64,000 nucleotides of DNA from Mesorhabditis belari (lineage: Eukaryota > Nematoda > Chromadorea > Rhabditida > Rhabditidae). The position numbers were made by a program, and so were the translations under genes. The DNA is taken from NCBI GenBank assembly GCA_958450365.1, contig CAUEEP010000561.1:114227-178226 (forward strand), given 5' to 3'. This document shows, piece by piece, positions 23,701-31,946 of the stretch (the first letter of the stretch is position 1; the number at the start of each line of letters is the position of its first letter). The notes beneath the pieces were generated by a model that was not told the DNA's origin, did not search any database, and saw only the letters and a list, made by a program, of their open reading frames with translations.

Positions 23701-26700
23701 TATCTCGGCCAATTTCACTTCAATCTTTTGATTTTGATATCAATTGACGCAGAATTTCATTTTCTACCGACTGAAATTAAAATCAAAAAGATTGAAGTGA
23801 AATTGGCCAGATTATGGTCATTTTTTTCGTTGACCTTTACTAAAATTCCCAGTGATTAAGCATCTACGGAAAAGTATCGAATATAGTATGGACAAAACGC
23901 TAAAAGTAAGGATAAAAGAAATCACTATCGATTATTCTTTAAGAGCAGAAACTTTTTAGGGCGGTAGGAGTGAAACTAGCGTTCACATATCTTTTCAAAA
24001 ATAAAAAGATTGCAAAGCCCAGTCAATAAGAGTTGTATACTATTAGAAAGCCCTGAATCTCCTCTATAAAATAAGAGCAAAAAGTTCTTGAATTGCTTTG
24101 ATTATTGAGAACTTGGGTGACTTTGAAAGTAGAAAAGTCAAAAATGACCATTTTCTAGTGTTTCCGGTAATAGCCATGCCCGGGTTTTCCGTTAGAAAAA
24201 CACCGCCAATTAAAGTTATTTCAAAATAACATAAAAGAAAAGAACTCCTTTTGTTTGTTCGTCTTCGCTAAATCTTTGTTTTTTAAAAAAACCCAAAAAA
24301 AACCTCTGCTTTCAACTTTGGATTCTCATATCTCGATAAAATCTAATAGCCATGCCCGGGTTTTTGCGTTAGAAAAAACCGCCAATTAAAGTTATTAAGC
24401 TGGTCGTTTGCGTTTTGGTATAAATATTGAGTAATGTATATCCTTAATATAGAAGTTTCAAGCGAAGAGATTCGTGAAAACGATAGTTTCCACCAGTCGC
24501 AAGTACCCAGGTTGAGACTCTCCCTGCAGTTACTTTTTAAACACTCAAGTCTCCAATAATCAATCCAATTCAAGAACTTTTTGCTCTTATTTTATAGAAA
24601 ACCCAGGCATGGCTATTATCAGAAACACCAGAAAATGGTCATTTTTGACTTTTCAACTTTCAAAGTCACCCAAGTCCTCAATACTCAATCCAATTCAAGA
24701 ACTTGTTTTATAGAGGAGATTCACGGCTTTCCAATAGTATACAACACTTATTGGCTGAGCTTTGCAATCTTTTTATTTTTGAAAAGATTGCAATTGGGTG
24801 ATTGTGAGCGCTGGTTTCATTTCTACCACCGTAATACATACCGTTAACATAGGTGGAGAGTCGAAAGGACACCGCATAGGTGATATTGAGTGATTTCTGG
24901 TTAGTGAGAGGGCGAACAATTAGCTCTTCTTGTGCGAGCAACGTGAGTCGATTGGTCCACAACTTTCCAATGTTGTTGGTATCAGGGGGTTTAGTTGTCC
25001 AAGAGCTTAACATTATCTTTTTACGACTTTGACACAAAAAAGCTACAGCTTTTGACTGAAGTCCTCGTCGAATTTCGCCGGGCTTTGATCGTTGATGAAC
25101 AGAGGAATCGGGTCGGTGCAGTTTTTGAGCTTATTACTGCACTGATCACGCGTCAAATCGACAATGATATCACTTGGGGCGTCAAAAGTGATTGTGAGGG
25201 ACTAAAATGATTTGGTTGAGAGTTGTATAATACGATGATTGTTTGATCATACATTCATGGACAAAAGTCTTTTAACGTTGGTTTTTAGAAGTTTGTCCTT
25301 TGTATATCTTGATCCAAATCCGACCAATTTACAAACGGTTAAAATATTTAAACAGCTTATTATCTCTAATTTTAACATTACAAAAAGATGGATTTGACAA
25401 TTTGTTATGTCAGGTCTCATGAACTTTTTAATAAAACAAAAATTGAGCCAAAAATTGATGGACAAAAGTCTTTTGTCCATGACTGTACTATTGAGACTGT
25501 AACTGCCGGACTTTGAACTAAAATTTATTCAAAATAAAACCATGAATTCATTCTAAATAATTTCCATTATTATTGACGACTTCTGCCCATTTTACAGGCA
25601 ATTTGCGGATTCCTCTTTCGTAGTAGGATTTTGGTTTGTGTGTGAGACAAGTGTGAGACTCAAAAATGGAGGGCTGGAGACTCAAAAATCGAGGAATGTC
25701 CCAGTTTGAGCACTTTCTTCAAACGAAACCCACTTTGGTGTCAATAGAAAAGTTGTAGAGAATCAAAAATTAGGCTTATAGCCAAATTTCCAAAAAGATC
25801 CACTTAGTAGTTTCGCTTAAAATGCAAGCTTTGTGAAAGTGAAAGTTTTGTGAAGTGAAAATTCGTAAATTTAGCATTTCTTGAAAATCAGTTTTTGAAT
25901 CGTTCTGAAAATTTGAATATAAGCTTGATTTTTGATTCTCTACAACTTTTTCATTGACACCAAAATGGGTTTCTTTCGAAGAAAGTACTCAAACTGTCAC
26001 ATATGACAATGGCCGGCAGTTTTCAATTCACCAACCCAATACAAGGTGGCTGAAAAGCTCGGTCCGCATTAGTAGACGTGTTTTTATAACTTGTAAAAGC
26101 CTAAAGTGTTTCAAATTTTAATCGTTGCACAATTTTTTACTTTACATCAACCATATAAAACTGGTAAAACGAAAAGTATGGTTTCAAAAAATTAGGATTA
26201 TTTTCTACGAACCAATACCGTTTTTCAGTTTAGTCGCATGTCAATTTTCTACATTTCGTTCTCTAAACGAGCTTTGGTTTCCTTAAAAGCAAATTTTGAT
26301 AACCTATCTGAAAGAAGAGTAAATTTTTCTTTAAAACTATATCTTATATAGTCAGATTTATTGTAAAATTATCGATTTTGAGAGCCTCAAACATTGCTAG
26401 TTTGCGTTTAAAAATCGCGGGAGTTCAAGGGAGTTGCGTGGCTCGATTGAAGAAAAAAACATTAAAAATGTATTTCAAAAAACAAATTCCTTTTTAAAAC
26501 AAACATATATAAAGGGTAAAAAGGCTCTTGCGCAGTTTCCGGGTATTTTGAAAGAATCCGGGTATTTTGAAAGGATCCGGATATTTTGAAGGGGTCGTCA
26601 CACTTTGAAAGCCTATAACTTTGCCCAGAGATAATATTTTTGTTAACTTTTTATATCATTGTATATAAGACATTCCAAGCTTTTAAATGATACCAAATAG

Positions 26701-28344
26701 AGCTTGACTGGATTTTTCATTCCCAGGAAAAAAAGGCGACACGACACCCGAGTTAGATAGGGCTCATTTGCTCAGAGTTGGCTCGCATTTGCTTAGACTG
26801 GATTTTCGAATCAAACTGTATTTGGTATCATTTAAAAGCTTGGAATGTCTTATATACAATGATATAAAAAGTTAACAAAAATATTATCTCTGGGCAAAGT
26901 TATAGGCTTTAAAAGTGTGACGACTCGTTCAAAATACCCGGAAACTACACAAGAGTCAAGCCGGTAAAACTAGTCAAATTTTCTAAATTTGAGTTTAATT
27001 TCGTTTTATCTCGACGGAGTTTTATTGTAAAGACACGTCTATTAATGCGAACAGAACTCTTCAGCCACCTTAGCTTCCCAGAAATTTCAGCAATCTTGTT
27101 CAAAAGATAAATTTTTCTAATTGTAGCTATCTATTCTTTAATTTTTAATTCAATATAATTGTCTTTAAAAACGATCGAATTTCTAGCCGTTTCTCTATAT
27201 TAGCACCTCAAATTCAAGTAGTCGATCTCCGTGAATAGCAAACGATGGAGCGTCCTTTGTGAGACGAAATTCTCGCTTTGGTTCAGCTCTGATCCACAAC
27301 AAGAATCCCCAGTCGTCAGCCACGTTTTCATTAAGAGACCAAGTTATCTGATAAATTATAAAAATAGATAAGTTACTTATAGAAATAGATAAGTTACTTA
27401 TAAAAGTAGATAAGTTACTTATAAAAGTAGATAAGTTACTTATCAAAAGGCTCAAACGACTCACATTAATGCAGTATGCTTCAAAGGGTAAAGGAGATCG
27501 TGTTGTTTCGTTAAACCTGAAGTTTTTGCAAGTTATATAACAAGTATGAAAATAAAACGTTAGTTTAATTGTTGGTGTGTCGTCGCATTCCAATCCATCG
27601 ACTCCATAAGCTATCAGATGAACAGTGACCCCAAGAATGTGAATCAGCTCAACTTTCAGCACCTTTGTCGCGTTGACCTGTACAATCCATGCAATAAATT
27701 ATGAAATAAAGCACCTAACTAACTTATGACTAAACATAATATGTAAAATTAATCACAGAGAAATTTTTTATTACCTTAAAGCGGCTACTCATTGGAGTAG
27801 GTTCTTGGTTTTTGATAAGCTCAGTTTTCAGTTGTTGATCGAAAAACCACGGATAGTAGTAAGGAGTCCAAATGGAAAATGCTTCGAGGAGATGCTCTAT
27901 AAAACGTGAATTTAAATACCAACTAGCTTTTTTTGCTTACTTGGCGGTCGATTTTCGACTCGAACACAGAACGCACACGAGGCCCCTTTTTGTGGTGAGT
28001 GATGTGACTGTCGCTCTGGACAAAATCGGAGACCCAGCGCTGGAAAAGGCAAAGAATCACCCTTTAATCACCCAAAAACAAATTTGTTATTCCTAATGAT
28101 CGTAATATGTGCCGAAAGAATAAAAGATACCCACAGTGAAGACCATATTTGGTTAAGACGCGCTACTTACTAGGAAATGGGGCGGGGTGTTGGGGGGGGG
28201 GAAATGGGATTGGATTGGAATTTATTTTTTGTTTTATTTGGGGGGGGGGAGTTGAATTTTTTTTTTTTTTTTTTTTGGGGGAAAGGGGAAAAAAAAAAAA
28301 TAAAATTTAAAAATTTTAAAATTTTTTATTTTTTTTTTTTTTTG

Positions 28345-28383
<39 letters not shown>

Positions 28384-28713
28384 AAAAAAAATTTTTTGTT
28401 TTTTTTTTTTTTTTTGGGTTTTTTTTGGGGAAAAAATAAAAAATAATTTTTTTTTTTTAAAAATAAAAAAAAAAAAAAAAATATTTTAAAATTTTTTTTT
28501 TTATTTTTTTGAAAAGAGCGGAACTTTTTGGGGGGGGGGGGGGTGGGGGGGGGGAAGGAAGGAGTTTGGAAAAAAAAAATTATTTATATATAAAGAATTT
28601 GGAGTTGGGGATGTAATTTTTTTTTTTTTTTGGGGGGGGAAAAGGGGGAAGAGATAAAAAAAAAAAAAAAGAATTTTTAAAAAAAAAAAATATTTTTTTT
28701 TTTAAAAATAAAA

Positions 28714-28748
<35 letters not shown>

Positions 28749-31720
28749 GGAAAAAAATAAATTTTTTTGGGGGGGTTGTTTGGTTTTGGTTGGTTTTGTT
28801 GGGGGGAAGAAAAAAAAAAATTTTTTTTAATATTTTATAAATGGGAAAAAAAAAAAAAAGAAGAGGAAAAAATTTAATATAATTATTATTGGAGGGGTGG
28901 GGGGGGGGGAAAATTATGAAAAAAAAAAAAAATAATCTGTAACTTGATCTATCTACAAATGCATTTATAAAGTTTTCTAAAGACAAAAAAGTTAGAATTG
29001 AACAAATAAAGAATAAAACAAAAGGAAAATCGCCAAGGGGAGTCGAACCTATGGCAAAAAGCGCCTAGACGGTCTCGCACCCCAGTCCCCTATCCACTCG
29101 GCGACCAGTCCACCTAGGCGACGGGAAAAATGCCTTTTATAGGGATGCCAAAATCTTGTATGCTAAATATCTCGCGTTTCCGAAGTCCTCTGCAAAAACT
29201 AGGAGCAGATTCGGAATCTCCATAGTCGAATCTATAAGATGAAGTCGATTTCATAGCGAATAGGCAACGGTAAGTTCATGCTTTTCCCTAGTCAGTTTGG
29301 AGGGGAAATTCAGCCACTAATCTTTACCGTGAAACCTTGCTAAATGTGACAAAAAGGCTTTAAGACCAGACAGGAATTCACTAGGAATTCACTAGGAAGA
29401 AATTATTATAATTAGCGCAAAATCTTCTTTTGCGCTAATTATAATAATTTCTTCCTAAGATCACTTTTCTCAAGGATTTTCCAATAACTTACTTGCCCTC
29501 AAACACGAGATCCCTTTCATTTGAGGGCTCACTCGGTCCCATCCCAGCGTAAGCCACAAAAGTCATCGAGCTGTCGCAGAAAGTACCACCCTTTAAAAAA
29601 AACTTGCAAAATTAAAGTCAAAGAAAGATATCTATGTGACCATTGTGTGGTAAAAGAAAAAGCTAACAGTTACATCACTGATACAGTACTGGACAATGAA
29701 ATATCATATTCGAAAAACGATCGTCACTTTCGCGCGTCTGTAACTCCCTTGTCTTTGAGTTTAAACTATTAGTGTTATACATTTTCTGAAAGCTCTTTTC
29801 AAAGGCTACACAATGATAATATTAATATTTAGAAATACGGTAAATACAAGGGAGTTACAGACGCGCGAAAGTGACGATCGTTTTTCAAAAGATGATATTT
29901 CATTGTCCAGTAGTGTATGTCTGGTCTTACGCTGAATTGTAAACATACCTTATTCTCATTCTCATAAAACATTCATACCTTATTTTGATATTTTATTAAA
30001 GCCTTATTTTAAAGTTAATTACGGACAATGACTTTGTTTTTATCGCATGAAAACCGACTATGTCGTAGGGACAAATGATTTGTCGTTCATCATCGCGGAT
30101 GGGTCGCAGCAGCGAGTATGGGCTGTGATCGCTGAGAATTGAGTTTATAAAAGTTGATAAGCTATAAATGGAAAGAAGAATGAAACAATAATGCGCTGTG
30201 CATTTTTTCAAAAACAAACTCGTAATTATCCGGATGTGCCACATAGGTGTAGAGTTCATTTGGAAAGAGGTCGAAATTCATTCCATAGTTTTCAACGGAC
30301 TCTCGTCGAACTCCCGGAATTAGCAGCGGATCCGCTAGAGGAGAGTATCGTTTCTAGCTCTTCAAAGCAAAGTTATGGCTCTATTCGTAAGTACTTATTA
30401 ATTTTGAAATGTATTCAAACTAAGTAATGCTTTATTGAAGATTTTGCTTGTCCTTTGCTAAAATTACAAATTTTTAAAACTAGTTCATTAAAAAGTGCCG
30501 TGAATTTATTTTGAGAAATTTAGAGTGACTACAACGTTGTGTTCAATTACAGATTGTTCTTATAAAACGTACAAATGAGGAACAGAAAGAAAGGTGCTGT
30601 TTTAGAAGGTTCGGACCCGCCCCTTTTGCCATTGGCAATCTAGCTTTAGGCTTAAATTTCTTGGTGTTGGGTTGTTCAATTTAAATTTTCTTGATATCAA
30701 TGAATGCGCCAAGTCTTTCTCTATCGATTGGTAGAAAAACTATTTAAATTGGACAGTTCAACACCAAGATATTTGAGCTCAAAGTTGGATTGCCAATGGC
30801 AAAGGGTGCGGGTTGGGTATCAAATGTCTCATAATTTCTTTTCAGAATTGCTCAAACCGTTTGTCCATTCATCGATTCGCACAAAAAGAGCAAACTCCAT
30901 TTGTGAGCTATCGCTTGTTAGCCGAAAGGTCACTTCATCGCTCTCATTCACATACCAGTTCCATTGCCATTGCTCCCGAACGGCCTCATTGATCGACTTT
31001 TCCGTGTATCTCCTAAAAATCATTGTCAAGCGTTGATGGAAAAATGGATGAATGCTTTTTTATGCTTGTTAATGGAAAGCTTCTTTTAATATCTTATTAG
31101 GCAAAGCTATATAAAATGGGAAAACAAATTGAGCTAAAAGATTTACCTGGCTATGTTGTTGATGTACACTGGGTCTTCACTGGCAGACCACGGCATCGGA
31201 TCGACGCACTAAAGGTGTAACTAGTTTAATTCGTCTTGTGATTGATTTTTAAACATTTTACATGATAAAACAAATGTTACCACCACCAATACGAAGTTTG
31301 TTTGAAGATTTGAAGATTGGAAAATTTGTGAATAGATATTTTGAACGCAGTTTGGATTGAGTTTTTTAAAAAAATGGACTTTAGACAATAGAAGTTATTT
31401 GAGAAAGTTGGGATAGTTTTTTGGTTTCATTAATCGGATTTTAATTCAGATAAAGTCAATACGCTGTTAGTGTTCATCGTTGTGCATCCAATCTGTGCGT
31501 AGCGGATCGAAAAACTCGTTTTTTTCTCGGTTCGTACGGTGATCGTCTGAATTTTTGAATGTTGGATTTCTAGATTGAGTTTCACCTTGGCTTCACGAAA
31601 GCGAGCCCCATGAAAAGCCACCGATGGGTTTTCTGGGGTGAGCTTGAAGTTCGGATCGCTCTCTGCCAAAACATTTAGCTGGTAGACGATCGTGCAGAGA
31701 ATATTGAAGAGAAACATCAT
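2799..31720 (-). CDS. Giant receptor tyrosine kinase with four tandem copies of an unrecognised ectodomain
   Basis: About 48 exons joined by hand give roughly 2,000 residues. Order: signal peptide (MMFLFNILCTIVYQLNVLA, start codon at 31720), four extracellular modules (31.7-27.3, 27.3-18.4, 18.4-13.56 and 13.56-7.53 kb), one membrane helix (7272-7476), juxtamembrane exons (6450-6495, about 6376-6411), and a kinase domain in exons 6156-6303, 5044-5317, 4932-4988, 4123-4210, 3935-4055, 3715-3858 and 2799-2994. Exon phases agree across nearly every junction I could test. Exons at 27207-27347, 18342-18479 and 13494-13631 (141, 138 and 138 nt) each fuse the end of one module to the start of the next, arguing for one gene rather than four. 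As a single-pass kinase it should sit in the plasma membrane and phosphorylate tyrosines on ligand binding; the ligand is unknown. One frame break lies at the GGG run 5241-5243. Uncertain parts: exons around 22.0-22.1, 7.8 and 6.4 kb, and the first donor near 31463. Confidence 0.78.
3003..3579. repeat. MITE, TTGGGTTGTCCAGTTATGAA family
   Basis: Inverted ends of about 80-150 bp with tips TTGGGTTGTCCAGTTA. Other copies: 52572-53149 and 60247-61362. The inner end lies about 7 bp from the acceptor TTTCCAG of the last RTK exon. Confidence 0.85.
4361..4912. repeat. Mariner-derived MITE in an RTK kinase intron
   Basis: Ends TTGGGTTGGTGAATTAAAAA and its inverted partner. It has two halves with inverted internal repeats (GATTCTCTACAACTTTTC). 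Minus-strand remnants of a mariner transposase C-terminus (KPKSYYERG, KLPVKWAEVV) end in a stop. It starts about 20 bp past the donor of the exon 4932-4988. Confidence 0.85.
5340..6108. repeat. Composite inverted-repeat element in an RTK intron
   Basis: The ends are inverted matches (AGACCCAGCTCAACAAATGA near 5370; its partner near 6065-6095). Inside lie a tRNA-derived SINE and simple spacer. No coding exon was found in this stretch. Confidence 0.55.
5425..5530 (-). repeat. tRNA-derived SINE
   Basis: On the minus strand, GGTAGCTCAGTGGTTAGAGC is a clear Pol III A box, preceded by the same flank (CTCTTGGCAAGTTAAGG) as the copy at 8.06 kb. The B box is degraded, so this is not a working tRNA. 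Confidence 0.7.
6535..6600 (-). pseudogene. Duplicated fragment of the module-1 terminal exon
   Basis: It encodes PMSFDEETGFLIEIQ, nearly the same as the true exon at 7527-7602 (PMSIDEETGFLIEIQ), but lies after the membrane exon, where an ectodomain piece makes no sense. It is separated from the true copy by a MITE and the membrane exon. Most likely a local duplication left in an intron. Confidence 0.6.
6602..7215. repeat. MITE, GGGGTTTTCGACCATGCTGA family
   Basis: Inverted ends of about 45 bp: GGGGTTTTCGACCATGCTGA near 6608 and its partner near 7195-7213. No ORF of note inside. Confidence 0.75.
7272..7476 (-). other. RTK transmembrane exon
   Basis: A short extracellular stalk (STPNSSLPLCPAPPEELKPK) leads into a hydrophobic span (ALIWLWIFLGCIVFTLFCTA) and a basic stop-transfer tail (RIRWGKSKTK). 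Acceptor TTTCCAG, donor GTATGA. It is the only membrane span I found between the signal peptide and the kinase. Confidence 0.85.
7975..8060. repeat. Pyrimidine-rich tract beside a SINE
   Basis: TTCC/TTCT-rich run of about 85 bp directly before the SINE at 8060. The strong bias suggests slippage. Confidence 0.6.
8060..8160 (+). repeat. tRNA-derived SINE with both Pol III boxes
   Basis: D arm GCTC/GAGC with A box TAGCTCAGTGG, and a perfect 5-bp T arm (GAGGG TTCAAAC CCCTC) with a B box. The acceptor pairs over about five bases (CCGGA/TCCGG). The anticodon arm is filled with A-rich sequence and does not fold, so this is a SINE head, not a tRNA. Confidence 0.75.
8206..8996 (+). mobile_element. 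Decayed Tc1/mariner element (DD37D-like)
   Basis: Ends read AAGGTGCGCCATAATTATCG and its inverted partner at 8975-8996. Inside are broken frames with a transposase-like helix-turn-helix linker and a WPPSSPDLNPMDF block near 8695. Related remnants lie at 54073-54728 and 55249-55786. Many stops; non-functional. Confidence 0.75.
9000..10062. repeat. Large foldback element with permuted arms
   Basis: Three blocks on the left have inverted partners on the right: A (9040-9230), B (9230-9330, GTTTGACGGAATAGAGGCGA) and C (9340-9520, TGGTGATT/ACATGTTTAA). The right-hand order is B', C', A' instead of C', B', A'. Confidence 0.75.
10664..11692. repeat. Foldback element with CAAGGGAATGGTCAGAAGTG ends
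   Basis: Inverted arms of about 100 bp (10664-10765 and 11595-11692) share ATCATCGTACTCGCTGTATC. The interior holds a short palindrome (AGCCGAAGAGG...) near 11000 and an inverted pair (TGCCATTAGAAG) at 11050/11300. A plus-strand echo of the neighbouring RTK exon sits near 11430 (TTATTCGGGTTATGCTGGTG), so the element appears to have copied part of that exon. Confidence 0.75.
12385..12545. repeat. Tandem repeat in an RTK intron
   Basis: Irregular repeats of CTATTTGGTTC and CTATTTAGCTCTTTGT, about 160 bp, between module-1 exons. Confidence 0.8.
13085..13350. repeat. Interspersed repeat, copy A
   Basis: Shares several blocks with 41395-41580 (AAAGCGGATAGCCTTC against AAAGCGGGTAGCCTTC; ATTGTGATT...TGTGCAA). 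Family not recognised; probably a SINE-like retroelement. Confidence 0.45.
13921..14406 (-). mobile_element. Truncated mariner with a piece of transposase
   Basis: It starts with TATTGGGTTGGCGAATTGAA and encodes on the minus strand a transposase segment with IVLIHDNARPDVAKLT, the second catalytic Asp region of mariner, plus weak continuation toward the C-terminus. It abuts the MITE at 14407. The amino-terminal half is missing. It shows that the local MITE family derives from a mariner. Confidence 0.75.
14407..14935. repeat. Mariner-derived MITE
   Basis: Same family as 4361-4912. Ends TTGGGTTGGCGAATTGAAAA and its inverted partner CACCAACCCAATAG. Directly adjacent to the truncated mariner on its left. 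Confidence 0.85.
15715..16160. repeat. Tandem pair of the CCAAT/GC-box/TATA repeat
   Basis: Each unit has an inverted-repeat part (CTTGGTGCTCGGCTGTTCAA with its partner around TCGATAGAGAAAGTC) and a palindromic part: ATTGCCAATGGC, GGGGCGGGGCG, a TTTTATA/TATAAAA core, then CGCCCCGCCCC and CCATT. The second unit is cut short at 16145. Lies in an RTK intron between 15.6 and 16.4 kb. Confidence 0.8.
17097..17365. repeat. MITE, TACCGTAAATACTGTAATAG family
   Basis: Perfect-looking inverted ends TACCGTAAATACTGTAATAG near 17097 and its partner at 17345-17365. The GCGACTACG/CGTAGTC blocks inside are also inverted. Confidence 0.85.
17826..18228. repeat. MITE, TACAGGATGACCCATAATTA family
   Basis: A palindrome of about 400 bp; arms pair over most of their length (GCCGCACCTCAGAG against CTCTGAAGTGCGGC). 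It begins 2-3 bp after the GT of the donor of RTK exon 18231-18301. Confidence 0.85.
19344..20932 (-). mobile_element. Tc1/Tc3-type transposon with long inverted repeats
   Basis: Ends begin ACACTCTGTCAAAAAATTAT and carry inverted repeats of about 190 bp, each with a second TGTCAAAAAATTATAGACGC motif near its inner side (about 19518 and 20735). This double-site layout is typical of Tc3-like long-TIR elements. It contains one transposase gene. Confidence 0.9.
19601..20620 (-). pseudogene. Tc1/Tc3 transposase with a small intron and two in-frame TGA codons
   Basis: The first part (MPLGKQLDVVEKTRIDVL start near 20620) is a paired-type helix-turn-helix DNA-binding region with an RGRKKR hook. A 33-nt intron-like gap at about 20170-20202 (GTTACT...TTTAG) leads to the catalytic part: WSDEKKFNLDG (first Asp), FMHDNASIH (second Asp) and CSPDLNPIENVWG (Glu), with 34 residues between the last two, i.e. 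DD34E. The frame is otherwise open to TAA at 19601, except TGA at 20042-20044 (where MVWGAF is expected) and at 20009-20011. Length about 330 residues is normal for the family. Probably inactive through two nonsense changes. Confidence 0.85.
21660..21884. repeat. MITE, TACCGTATTCTCTCTAATAG family
   Basis: Inverted ends TACCGTATTCTCTCTAATAG and CTATTAGAGAGAATACGGTA. A second copy with the same body runs off the right edge of the window (63660-64000). Confidence 0.9.
22576..22868 (-). repeat. tRNA-derived SINE, copy 1 of a second family
   Basis: Minus-strand tRNA-like head with A box (GTGGGATAGTGG) and B box (GGGTTCAGTCCC), and a body ending, on the plus strand, with GTTCGTGCCTTTCCCTAG. The copy at 22895-23222 is very similar and in the same orientation. 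Confidence 0.7.
22895..23222 (-). repeat. tRNA-derived SINE, copy 2
   Basis: Same head and body as 22576-22868, starting with AAAGAAAAGAAACCAAAAAC on the plus strand. Two neighbouring same-strand copies in an RTK intron suggest a tandem duplication or repeated insertion. Confidence 0.7.
23650..23865. repeat. MITE (short palindrome)
   Basis: TTGGCCAATTTCACTTCAAT-type arms pair around 23720 and 23800; ends CTGGGGAATTACC / AAATTCCCAG. Confidence 0.65.
23960..24838. repeat. Foldback element in an RTK intron
   Basis: Left arm 23960-24200 and right arm 24590-24838 are inverted copies (AAAATGACCATTTTCTGGTG type; GCGGTAGGAGTGAAACTAGC / GCTGGTTTCATTTCTACCAC). The right end is about 3 bp from the donor of exon 24842-25005. 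Confidence 0.8.
25505..26040. repeat. Mariner-derived MITE
   Basis: Fifth copy of the family at 4361-4912; the left tip is decayed (starts at TGCCGGACTTTGAACTAAAA) while the right tip TTCACCAACCCAATA is intact and touches the foldback at 26041. Confidence 0.85.
26041..27073. repeat. Foldback element of about 1 kb
   Basis: Ends ACAAGGTGGCTGAAAAGCTC and TTCAGCCACCTTAG. Inner inverted blocks CAGTTTCCGGGTATTTTGAA and GCCCAGAGATAATATTTTTG pair over long distances. No ORF. Confidence 0.85.
27357..27446. repeat. Short tandem repeat in an RTK intron
   Basis: About four units of a 20-22 bp repeat (AGATAAGTTACTTATAAAAG). Confidence 0.8.
28174..28930. other. Homopolymer tract, probable assembly artefact
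   Basis: About 750 bp made almost only of long G, T and A runs, including a G run of about 40. It lies in an RTK intron. It resembles failed consensus calling over a repeat more than real genomic DNA, and apparent ORFs in it should be ignored. Confidence 0.75.
29025..29300 (-). repeat. tRNA-derived SINE related to the 22.6 kb copies
   Basis: Minus-strand head GTCGCCGAGTGGATAGGGGA with a Leu/Ser-like long variable region and B box GGTTCGACTCCCC. The body end GAATCTCCATAGTCGAAT...TTCATGCTTTTCCCTAG matches the 22.6 and 22.9 kb copies. Could be a tRNA pseudogene at its head. Confidence 0.65.
29685..29925. repeat. MITE, ACTGGACAATGAAATATCAT family
   Basis: Arms of about 85 bp (GTAACTCCCTTGTCTTTG; GATCGTCACTTTCGCGCGTC) in inverted order. 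Second copy at 56090-56324. Confidence 0.9.
30600..30830. repeat. CCAAT/GC-box repeat, partial unit in an RTK intron
   Basis: A half-palindrome CCCGCCCCTTTTGCCATTGG on the left, the inverted-repeat part CTTGGTGTTGGGTTGTTCAA in the middle, and ATTGCCAATGGCAAAGGG on the right. The TATA core is missing here. Confidence 0.75.
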
Positions 31721-31946
31721 TGCTCGTTTAGATTTCTTGTGTCTACTTTGTGTTAGTTATGCATATCACCTGAAGGAAAGAATATTAAGAAATTAAGAAA
31801 TTCTGTTCTATGATCCCTTATCATCGATTGTAGAAAAAGAAAATGCACTCGAAGTTCACAAGGAAAAGGTTGGCTATAAAACCGAGTTATAGCATCAAAC
31901 AGATGATGCAATCAGCTGTTGTTTCCACAATAGTTTTTTCCACTAT

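Larger units (their letters stand above)
18401..27300 (-). other. RTK ectodomain module 3
   Basis: Exons: 27207-27347 (boundary exon, APSFAIHGDRLLEFE), 25057-25201 (CTDPIPLFIND), 24842-25005 (YAVSFRLSTYVN), 23294-23444 (ILLIPG...LIVGVNVIATIV), about 22040-22115 (uncertain), 21921-22018 (98 nt; ESYAGPDPG), 21520-21629 (CAFC), 21351-21472 (SMWSPPYYPW), 21159-21307 (AVKVERLDAGSLQLKAM), then the boundary exon 18342-18479 (EEFGFMMKISEEPR). It is the longest module on DNA because of the foldback-plus-Tc1 insertion at 18.6-21.1 kb and SINEs at 22.6-23.2 kb. Confidence 0.75.
27301..31720 (-). other. RTK ectodomain module 4 (amino-terminal)
   Basis: Exons: about 31463-31720 (signal peptide, then FKLTPENPSVAFHGARF), 31147-31208 (CVDPMPW), 30858-31012 (FALFVRIDEWTN), 30220-30334 (LLIPG...YTYVAHPDNY), 30023-30131, 29493-29590 (98 nt; VAYAGMGP), 27941-28039 (CAFC), 27775-27896 (FSIWTPYYYPWFFD), 27465-27677 (may contain a 43-nt intron) and 27207-27347 (DDWGFLLWIRAEPKREF). 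The homopolymer tract at 28.2-28.9 kb lies inside one of its introns. Confidence 0.75.

Noticed and set aside
28177..28986. ORFs of 89 and 94 residues rich in Gly, Phe and Pro
   Set aside because: They come entirely from homopolymer runs in a probable artefact.
7527..31720. Four separate tandem genes instead of one giant RTK
   Set aside because: Module ends and starts share single exons, only one signal peptide and one membrane-plus-kinase part were found, and phases run through. Alternative transcripts are still possible.
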